This document shows positions 1 through 4,467 of a stretch of 5,188 nucleotides of DNA, piece after piece. The notes under the pieces were generated by a model that made no database searches, had not been told where the DNA came from, and worked only from the letters and a program-made list of their open reading frames with translations. Within the stretch, counting starts at the first letter, position 1; each line of letters starts with the position of its first letter. Source of the DNA: Phycisphaeraceae bacterium (GTDB lineage Bacteria; Planctomycetota; Phycisphaerae; Phycisphaerales; Phycisphaeraceae); NCBI GenBank assembly GCA_020850375.1, contig JADZET010000467.1:1-5188 (forward strand). Direction: 5' to 3'. Position numbers and translations under genes: made by a program.

Positions 1-244
1 CCCCGATCTTCTCCGCGCACCGGTGCAGGTACCCGATGTGCGGCACCGCCTCGAGCACCATCTCCCCATCCGTCCGCAGCACGATGCGCAGCACCCCATG
101 CGTCGAAGGATGCTGCGGCCCCATGTTCACCAGCATCTCCTCCGTCTGAACGTCGACGAGTTCGTTATCCCCCGCCACCGCGCCAACCCCATCAGGTTTC
201 TGCAGGACAAACGCCTTTTGCACGCTGTTTTCAGTCATCACCAT
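1..244 (-). CDS. nuoD: NADH-quinone oxidoreductase subunit D, N-terminal part (cut by left window edge)
   Basis: Subunit D (49-kDa subunit) of respiratory complex I, part of the peripheral arm on the cytoplasmic side that helps form the quinone-binding site. Reading the minus strand from the ATG at 244 gives 81 codons open to the edge. Residues 40-53 read [14 protein letters not shown], the family's hallmark N-terminal motif, and residues 67-79 read [13 protein letters not shown], the next conserved block. The full protein is normally about 400 residues, so only the first fifth is here. An in-frame ATG at 238 is an alternative start. Neither start has a clear Shine-Dalgarno sequence; the nearest promoter-like feature is a TACAAT box (257-252, minus strand) only 7 nt upstream of the first ATG. 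nuoC, which usually precedes nuoD, is not upstream here: the neighbouring gene is divergent and unrelated. Codons are mostly G-ending, like the other minus-strand genes. The family identification is very secure; the exact start is not. Confidence 0.93.
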   Translation of the reverse strand, partial: MVMTENSVQKAFVLQKPDGVGAVAGDNELVDVQTEEMLVNMGPQHPSTHGVLRIVLRTDGEMVLEAVPHIGYLHRCAEKIG

Positions 245-263
245 GCGCGGTATTGTAAGACCC

Positions 264-289
264 AAGCCCAGGCATCGCTATGCCTGGGT
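264..289 (+). repeat. Palindromic repeat, copy 1 (AAG-CCCAGGCAT hairpin)
   Basis: The arms CCCAGGCAT (267-275) and ATGCCTGGG (280-288) pair perfectly around the 4-nt loop CGCT. The arms are framed by AAG on the left and T on the right, as in the other three copies. It lies in the divergent gap between nuoD and the first membrane gene, about 20 bp upstream of the nuoD start codon, so it could overlap nuoD promoter or leader sequence. It has the look of a REP-type element (repetitive extragenic palindrome). No uridine run follows on either strand, so it is not a classical terminator. Confidence 0.8.
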
Positions 290-362
290 CCTCTCCCACC
301 CCCCGCCTCCCCCGGGGAATCCGTGAGAAACCTCCCTTTGCCCAACACCCCCATGATCCCCC

Positions 363-420
363 CCTCACACCCGTCCTAAGCCCAGGCATGGCATGCCTGG
401 GTTCCTAAGCGAATCACCCC
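363..420 (+). repeat. Palindromic repeat, copy 2, inside a duplicated 58-bp leader
   Basis: The arms CCCAGGCAT (381-389) and ATGCCTGGG (393-401) surround a 3-nt centre. The match to copy 3 (1242-1300) extends well beyond the hairpin. The left flank (363-380) agrees with 1242-1259 at 17 of 18 positions, and the right flank (402-420) agrees with 1282-1300 at 16 of 19 positions, by hand count. The extended match lies just upstream of both membrane-protein paralogues, so it was probably copied with the gene. Confidence 0.85.
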
Positions 421-426
421 ACCTCC

Positions 427-432
427 AAGGAG
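427..432 (+). promoter_or_regulatory. Shine-Dalgarno site of the first membrane-protein gene
   Basis: AAGGAG lies 6 nt before the ATG at 439 and fixes that start. The equivalent position before the downstream paralogue lacks this motif because the leader there is 11 nt shorter. Confidence 0.75.
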
Positions 433-438
433 CCCCCC

Positions 439-1227
439 ATGCCCACCCCGCGCACCCTCGGCCTCAACCTCCGTTGGCTCCTTCTCGCCGCCGCCCTCCT
501 CTCCTGGCTCGCCGGCGCCTTCTACCTCCTCAACGTCCTCTGGCCACAATGGGAATTCCTCCCCATCTCTCCCCCCAACGAATTCGAACCCGCGCAAGGC
601 GCCGGCCTCATAGGCGTCATGGGCTGGACCTTCCATAAAAGCGCCGCCCCAGGCTACTACGCCTCCCTCGCCCTCTACCTAGGCCTCTTCCTCCTCACCC
701 AATACCTCTTCCTAAGCCCCAGCCGCCTCTGGAAACCCACCCCCTCCGCCACCCCCCGCCCCCTTAAGCGTTCCATCCTCGCCGCCAGTCTCATGACCGC
801 CCTCCTCTCCGTCGCCCTCATCGCCACCCTCCTACATCTGCTCAATCTCTGGAGCCCAATGGTCTATCCCGAAACGAGAGAGCGAGTCTTCGAAAACCCC
901 CGCCTCTGGCCCCCCCTGCTCATCCTCGCCCTCTCCTGGCTCCTCTGGTCCATCCTCCTCTTCCGTTACGCCCGCACCCTCGACCACGCCACCTTCACCT
1001 CCAAGCTCCTCCGTGGCCTATTCGCCGGCAGCCTCCTCGAGACCCTCATCGCCGCCCCCGCCCACGCCCTCGTCCGCCACCCCGAAGAGTGCTACTGCAT
1101 GCGTGGCTCCTACACCGGCCTGATCTTCGGCGTGACAATCCTCTTCTGGACCTTCGGCCCCGCCATCGCCCTGCTCTTCTACAAAGAAAAACGTCGCCTC
1201 CAACAACTCACCCCCGAATCCACCTGA
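439..1227 (+). CDS. Uncharacterised multi-pass membrane protein, paralogue A
   Basis: 262 residues; I do not recognise a named family. Hydrophobic stretches at about residues 11-35, 72-92, 112-137, 157-176 and 226-248 look like membrane helices, and 190-213 is a weaker, small-residue-rich sixth candidate. There is no cleavable signal peptide. The C-terminal third carries the motif EECYCMRGSYTGL (216-228), followed by a helix ending in FGPAI. This part is shared with the next gene: 44 of 64 residues are identical over residues 189-252. The protein ends soon after the last helix with a basic KEKRR stretch and has no zinc ribbon, unlike its paralogue. The start is supported by AAGGAG 6 nt upstream. 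Codons are overwhelmingly C-ending. An inner-membrane location is inferred from hydrophobicity; substrate and role are unknown. The paired cysteines in CYC, conserved in both copies, could bind metal or be redox-active, but nothing here proves it. Confidence 0.85.
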   Translation: MPTPRTLGLNLRWLLLAAALLSWLAGAFYLLNVLWPQWEFLPISPPNEFEPAQGAGLIGVMGWTFHKSAAPGYYASLALYLGLFLLTQYLFLSPSRLWKPTPSATPRPLKRSILAASLMTALLSVALIATLLHLLNLWSPMVYPETRERVFENPRLWPPLLILALSWLLWSILLFRYARTLDHATFTSKLLRGLFAGSLLETLIAAPAHALVRHPEECYCMRGSYTGLIFGVTILFWTFGPAIALLFYKEKRRLQQLTPEST

Positions 1228-1241
1228 CCCCCCCGAAACCA

Positions 1242-1300
1242 CCTCACGCCCGTCCTAAGCCCAGGCATGGCCATGCCTGGGTTCCTGAACGAATCACCAC
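1242..1300 (+). repeat. Palindromic repeat, copy 3, inside the second duplicated leader
   Basis: This copy has a perfect 22-bp palindrome at 1260-1281 (11-bp arms, CCCAGGCATGG and its complement), the most symmetrical of the four copies. The flanks match those of copy 2 on both sides. It sits in the 80-bp gap between the two paralogues, after the stop of A and before the start of B. The hairpin is not followed by a T-run. Confidence 0.85.
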
Positions 1301-1307
1301 TCCCCCC

Positions 1308-2174
1308 ATGCCCCCCGCCACCCTCGCCCACCGCCTCCGCTTCCTCCTCCTCGCCCTCGGCCTCCTCGGCACCCTCGCCGGCCTGGCCTGGATCGGCCTC
1401 GTCGACTACCACCAACGCGCCGGCCTCCTCGGCACCCCGCTCCCCATCTTCTTCGCCCAGGGCCTCCGCCACTACTACACCGGCCTATCCATCTTCCTCG
1501 GCCTGTTCTTCCTCACCCAATACCTCTTCCTCCGTCCCCCGCTCCGCCGCCATCGCCGCCAACCTTGGATCCAACAACTCGCCGAACCCGCGCGCCCCAT
1601 GCTCCTCTCCGCCATCATCGCCGGCCTCATGGCCATGCTCCTCTCCACCGCGCTCCTCGCCACACTCCTCGAACTCCCCGACCTCTGGGCCGACTTCGTC
1701 TTCCAGACCAGCTACGGCAACTGGGCCGTCTGGTCCGCCATGGCCCTCGCCTGGATCCTCTGGTCCCTCGTCTTCGCCTTCTACCGCCCCGACGCCGACC
1801 GCTACACCCAATACTCCCGCGTCCTCAATGCCCTGCTCGCCGGCAGCCTCCTCGAATCCCTCATCGCCGCTCCCGTCCAGGCCCTCACCTATCACCGCGA
1901 CGACTGTTACTGCGTCCGCGGCTCCTACACCGGCCTGGTCTTCGGCCTGACCGTCCTCTTCTGGGCCTTCGGCCCCGCCATCTTCCTCCTCTTCCTCCGC
2001 GAAAAAGTCCGCCTCGCCCGCGCCGCCCCCCTCTGCCCCCAATGCGCCTACGACCTGCGCGGCTCGATCGCCGCCGGCAGCACCACCTGCCCCGAGTGCG
2101 GCGCACCGATCCCCCGCCAAGCCATCCTCATGGCCAAGCGCCTGGAAAAAGGGGACACTACACATTATTTATAG
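1308..2174 (+). CDS. Uncharacterised membrane protein with C-terminal zinc ribbon, paralogue B
   Basis: 288 residues from the ATG at 1308. Upstream in-frame sequence overlaps paralogue A and the repeat, so a longer start is unlikely. Candidate helices lie at about 9-31, 56-75, 97-121, 140-158 and 207-230, with a weaker one around 172-198. The core motif DDCYCVRGSYTGL (198-210) and the following helix ending FGPAI match paralogue A. A cytosolic-looking tail then adds a four-cysteine zinc ribbon, C243-x2-C246-x14-C261-x2-C264, with CAYDLRG in the first half and CPECG in the second, a tail type common on planctomycete proteins. The last eight residues (KGDTTHYL) and the stop codon are encoded by the left arm of the AT-rich inverted-repeat element, so the original C-terminus was probably different. 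No Shine-Dalgarno sequence precedes the start. The two paralogues may be co-transcribed. Function is unknown. Confidence 0.85.
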   Translation: MPPATLAHRLRFLLLALGLLGTLAGLAWIGLVDYHQRAGLLGTPLPIFFAQGLRHYYTGLSIFLGLFFLTQYLFLRPPLRRHRRQPWIQQLAEPARPMLLSAIIAGLMAMLLSTALLATLLELPDLWADFVFQTSYGNWAVWSAMALAWILWSLVFAFYRPDADRYTQYSRVLNALLAGSLLESLIAAPVQALTYHRDDCYCVRGSYTGLVFGLTVLFWAFGPAIFLLFLREKVRLARAAPLCPQCAYDLRGSIAAGSTTCPECGAPIPRQAILMAKRLEKGDTTHYL

Positions 2175-2234
2175 CCACAAGTCTCAATAAATAATAGACT
2201 TGCATCGCACAATAATGTGTGGTGTCCCCTTTTT
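2146..2234 (+). mobile_element. 89-bp AT-rich inverted-repeat element (MITE/REP-like)
   Basis: The terminal arms at 2146-2169 and 2211-2234 are 24 bp each and complementary at 23 positions; the one exception (2159 against 2221) is a T/G pair that could still wobble-pair in single strands. The outer ends read AAAAAGGGGACAC and GTGTCCCCTTTTT. Inside is a second perfect 7-bp hairpin, CAAGTCT (2178-2184) with AGACTTG (2196-2202), around an 11-nt loop, so a single strand folds into a long stem with an inner hairpin. The interior is AT-rich in a GC-rich region, which suggests acquisition. There is no coding capacity for a transposase. GGGGACA-ended palindromes of this kind are often associated with single-strand Y1 (RAYT/IS200-like) transposases acting in trans; that assignment is inference. 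It supplies the last codons and the stop of the upstream gene. Confidence 0.75.
2151..2234. terminator. Possible bidirectional terminator formed by the inverted repeat
   Basis: The stem starting GGGGACAC and closing GTGTCCCC is followed by five T on the plus strand and, by symmetry, five T on the minus strand (the complement of 2146-2150). It lies between two convergent genes that end at 2174 (plus) and 2276 (minus). A strong stem with a U-run on both strands could end both transcripts. For the plus-strand gene the left arm is still translated, so ribosomes would cover part of the stem. The stem is longer than usual for an intrinsic terminator and its inner part is AT-rich. Confidence 0.45.
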
Positions 2235-2243
2235 CACGAACCC

Positions 2244-2269
2244 AAGCCCAGGCGTGGCCATGCCTGGGT
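2244..2269 (+). repeat. Palindromic repeat, copy 4
   Basis: CCCAGGCGTGG (2247-2257) pairs with CCATGCCTGGG (2258-2268) with one T/G-type mismatch (G at 2254 in place of A). It is framed by AAG and T like the other copies and lies in the same orientation. It begins 9 bp after the AT-rich element and ends 6 bp before the stop codon of the minus-strand thioredoxin gene, filling the rest of the convergent gap. Confidence 0.8.
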
Positions 2270-2275
2270 GTATCC

Positions 2276-3619
2276 CTACCGCGGCGCCCGCGGCGCCGGC
2301 CCCGTCGTCGCCCCCGCCCCTCCCGGGGCCGCTTCCGGGGGGGACGCCGCCAGCGCCTTATCCACCGCCTCCCGAATCTCCTGCGCATACCCCGCCGAGT
2401 ACCCCGTCGCGTCCAGCACCACCTTCCCATCCATCCCGATCACCACCGTCCGCGGGATCGCGCTCACCCCATACAGCCGCACGATCTGACCCTGCTCATC
2501 CATCACCACCGTCAGCTTCAGCCCCTTCTTCTCCAAAAACGCCCGGATCGTCGCCGCGTCCTCCCCATCATTGACCGCCAGCACCGTCACCGGCCTGTCC
2601 GCATACCCCTCCGCCACCCTTTGCAGCTCCGGCAGCGACTCCACGCACGGCCCGCACCACGTCGCCCAGAAATCCAGCACCACCACCTGCTTGCCCCGCA
2701 GCGCCGCCAGATCCACCACCTTCCCATCCAACGTCTTAGCCGTGAACGTCGGCGCCTCCCGCCCCACCAACTGTCCCGCCGGCGACATCGGCCGCACCAT
2801 CCGATCCGCCAGCTTCTCAATCTTCTCCACCCACTCCGGCGGCGTGTAAGCGAACACCTCCGCCCCCACCGCCTCATCCACCCGCCAGTCCTCGAACGTC
2901 GCCGTGTCCACCACCGTCGTCATGTTCGCCTGGCTGTAGTAATTCCCCTGCGTCGTCGTCCGCATCCCCCGCACCACCAACGGCCGATCCCCCCTCGCAA
3001 TCCACAGATCCACCACCTCCGCCTCTTCATTCTCCCCCGCGCCAACCCCCACCCGCACGTGATCGCACGCCCTCCCGTCCACGCTCTCGTCCCCCACCCA
3101 CGCCACACCCTGTGCCCCCTTGAGCCATTGCATCCCCACCCCCGGCTCGATCATCACCGTCATCCAATCCGCCGCCGGCCCCATCGCCAGCTGAAGGTCC
3201 TCGTCCTTCTCCACCTCCTTGACTCGCCCCTCCTCCCCCACCGCTCGCTCGACATACCCCCGCAGCGGCGGCAGATACGCCGTCACCTTCTGCCCATCGC
3301 ACGCCACCGTTCCCAGCCCCCGCGGGTTCTGCGTCGGCTTCAGCGAAAACTTCCCCGGCCGCTCCACCGCCGCGTCATACACCGTCTCGTACCACTGCCC
3401 CACCCCGCGCTTGCTCGTCTCATGCCGACACCGCACCTGCACCTCAAGGCTCTTGGCCGCGCTGAGGTACTCCACCGCCCCGCGCAACACCGCCCGCCCC
3501 TTCTCCTCCGCCTCGTTCACCGCCCCCGCGCTCGGCCCCGTCGCCTGCCCCACCGCCGCCCACGCCCACGCCACAGCCACCGCCGCCGTCCACGCCCGAC
3601 GCCCGCTCATCCATCCCAT
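2276..3619 (-). CDS. Secreted fusion protein: DUF2092-like domain plus TlpA/ResA-type thioredoxin
   Basis: 447 residues. Residues 1-26 look like a signal peptide: two arginines, an Ala/Val/Trp-rich core and cleavage near VGQA, so the protein should act outside the cytoplasm. Residues about 35-265 resemble the DUF2092 (LolA-like beta-rich) domain of predicted periplasmic proteins; this assignment is from overall pattern and is less certain. Residues about 283-425 are a TlpA/ResA-type thioredoxin domain with FWATWCGPC, active-site cysteines C322 and C325, and the cis-proline P389 in SAIPRT. Such domains usually reduce or exchange disulfides of exported proteins such as c-type cytochromes. Its partner is not identifiable here. 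The C-terminus (431-447) is a low-complexity Pro/Ala/Gly tail. An AAGGGA motif 6 nt upstream supports the start at 3619; an ATG at 3610 is an alternative. It lies 50 bp after the TauE/SafE gene on the same strand, with no strong terminator between them, so it is probably the last gene of the operon. Confidence 0.88.
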   Translation of the reverse strand: MGWMSGRRAWTAAVAVAWAWAAVGQATGPSAGAVNEAEEKGRAVLRGAVEYLSAAKSLEVQVRCRHETSKRGVGQWYETVYDAAVERPGKFSLKPTQNPRGLGTVACDGQKVTAYLPPLRGYVERAVGEEGRVKEVEKDEDLQLAMGPAADWMTVMIEPGVGMQWLKGAQGVAWVGDESVDGRACDHVRVGVGAGENEEAEVVDLWIARGDRPLVVRGMRTTTQGNYYSQANMTTVVDTATFEDWRVDEAVGAEVFAYTPPEWVEKIEKLADRMVRPMSPAGQLVGREAPTFTAKTLDGKVVDLAALRGKQVVVLDFWATWCGPCVESLPELQRVAEGYADRPVTVLAVNDGEDAATIRAFLEKKGLKLTVVMDEQGQIVRLYGVSAIPRTVVIGMDGKVVLDATGYSAGYAQEIREAVDKALAASPPEAAPGGAGATTGPAPRAPR

Positions 3620-3625
3620 GTCTTG

Positions 3626-3631
3626 TCCCTT
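3626..3631 (-). promoter_or_regulatory. Shine-Dalgarno site of the thioredoxin-fusion gene
   Basis: On the minus strand, AAGGGA lies 6 nt before the ATG at 3619, favouring it over the in-frame ATG at 3610. Confidence 0.5.
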
Positions 3632-3669
3632 TCACGCTGACTGTTGCCTGGCGAATCGCCCCTGCCATT

Positions 3670-4467
3670 CTACCCCCAGATCAGATCAATCCCCGTCAAA
3701 ATCACCAGCCCCATGATCACCCCCCGGAACAACTCTTCGCTCATCCGCCGGCTAAGCCACGCCCCCAGATACGTCCCCACCGGCACCAACGGCACCAGCC
3801 ACAGCCCGATCCACAGCGTCCCCGTGTCGATCAGCCCCATCGCCAGATACGGGATCAGCTTCACCAGGTTCAGGATCGTGAAGTAAATCACCGCCGTCCC
3901 CACGAACGCCTGCCGCGGCATGTGCTGCGCCAACCCATAGATCGAGTACACCGGCCCCGCCGCGTGCGCCAGCGTCGACACCGTCCCCGCCGTCGCCCCC
4001 ACCCCCGTGCCCCACGCCCAGTTCCCACGCAGCCGCCACTGCGGCGCCCACCGCCGCTTGATCACTTCCAGCACCGGATAGATCAGACAAATCGTCCCCA
4101 CCGCCTCCTTGAGCGCCGCCTGCTGATGATCCAGCTTCCCCAACCACAGCAGCAGCCCCGCCCCGATCGCCACCCCCAACATCGTCCCCGGCAACAACTC
4201 CCTCAGATTCTTCTTGTCCCACGTCCCCCAGTGCGGCCCATTGCTCATCAAATCCGCCGCGATCAAGATCGGCAGCTGCGCCCCCACCGCCTCGGTCACG
4301 TCCCCCACCGCAAAAATCAGCAGCGGCGTCGCCAAAATCCCCACCCCCCCGCCGAACCCGCTCTTGGCAATCCCGATGATGATCACCGCCGCCCCCGCCA
4401 GCAGCCAGCTCAGCTCCGGGTGTGGCCGACCCGCGAACGGCACCGCCAGCGCCAACGTCCACATCAT
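3670..4467 (-). CDS. TauE/SafE-family membrane permease (putative sulfite/organosulfur anion exporter)
   Basis: 265 residues from the ATG at 4467, close to the usual 250-270 for the family. Multi-pass inner-membrane protein with about seven or eight hydrophobic segments. The N-terminal half carries GIAKSGFGGGVG (residues 32-43 from this start), the typical glycine-rich signature of the first TauE/SafE repeat. The second half has a related GATAGTVSTLAHAAGP segment (147-162), as expected for the internal duplication of the fold. Characterised relatives export sulfite or sulfonate-derived anions, but substrates vary widely and this one is unproven. Three consecutive starts are possible: GTG 4470, ATG 4467 and ATG 4464. 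GGGGAG at 4480-4475 gives the best spacing (7 nt) for 4467. The stop of the upstream ceramidase-like gene (TGA, 4469-4467) overlaps these starts, so the two genes are probably translationally coupled. Confidence 0.92.
   Translation of the reverse strand: MMWTLALAVPFAGRPHPELSWLLAGAAVIIIGIAKSGFGGGVGILATPLLIFAVGDVTEAVGAQLPILIAADLMSNGPHWGTWDKKNLRELLPGTMLGVAIGAGLLLWLGKLDHQQAALKEAVGTICLIYPVLEVIKRRWAPQWRLRGNWAWGTGVGATAGTVSTLAHAAGPVYSIYGLAQHMPRQAFVGTAVIYFTILNLVKLIPYLAMGLIDTGTLWIGLWLVPLVPVGTYLGAWLSRRMSEELFRGVIMGLVILTGIDLIWG

Noticed and set aside
23..379. Plus-strand open frame covering nuoD antisense and the intergenic gap
   Set aside because: The opposite strand encodes the diagnostic nuoD motif; this frame runs through two palindromic repeats and has low-complexity composition.
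1089..1307. Upstream extension of paralogue B to an ATG at 1089
   Set aside because: It would overlap paralogue A and translate the repeat leader; residues there look random, and the homology to paralogue A begins after the ATG at 1308.
264..2269. CRISPR array from the four repeated palindromes
   Set aside because: Spacing is irregular (about 115, 880 and 990 bp), whole genes lie between copies, and there are no uniform spacers or cas genes.
2279..2340. GC-rich near-repeats (GCGGCGCC units, runs of C and G) at the 3' end of the thioredoxin gene
   Set aside because: Explained by codons of the low-complexity Pro/Ala/Gly tail; no regular unit or stable single hairpin stands out.
2219..3640. 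Long plus-strand open frame (473 codons) opposite the thioredoxin-fusion gene
   Set aside because: Its translation is rich in His, Arg and Pro with no domain signature; it is the antisense shadow of a clear gene with signal peptide, WCGPC motif and Shine-Dalgarno site.
3650..3660. Small palindrome GGCGAATCGCC in the gap between the permease and thioredoxin genes
   Set aside because: Only 4-5 bp of stem with almost no loop and no T-run; too weak for a terminator and expected by chance in GC-rich DNA.
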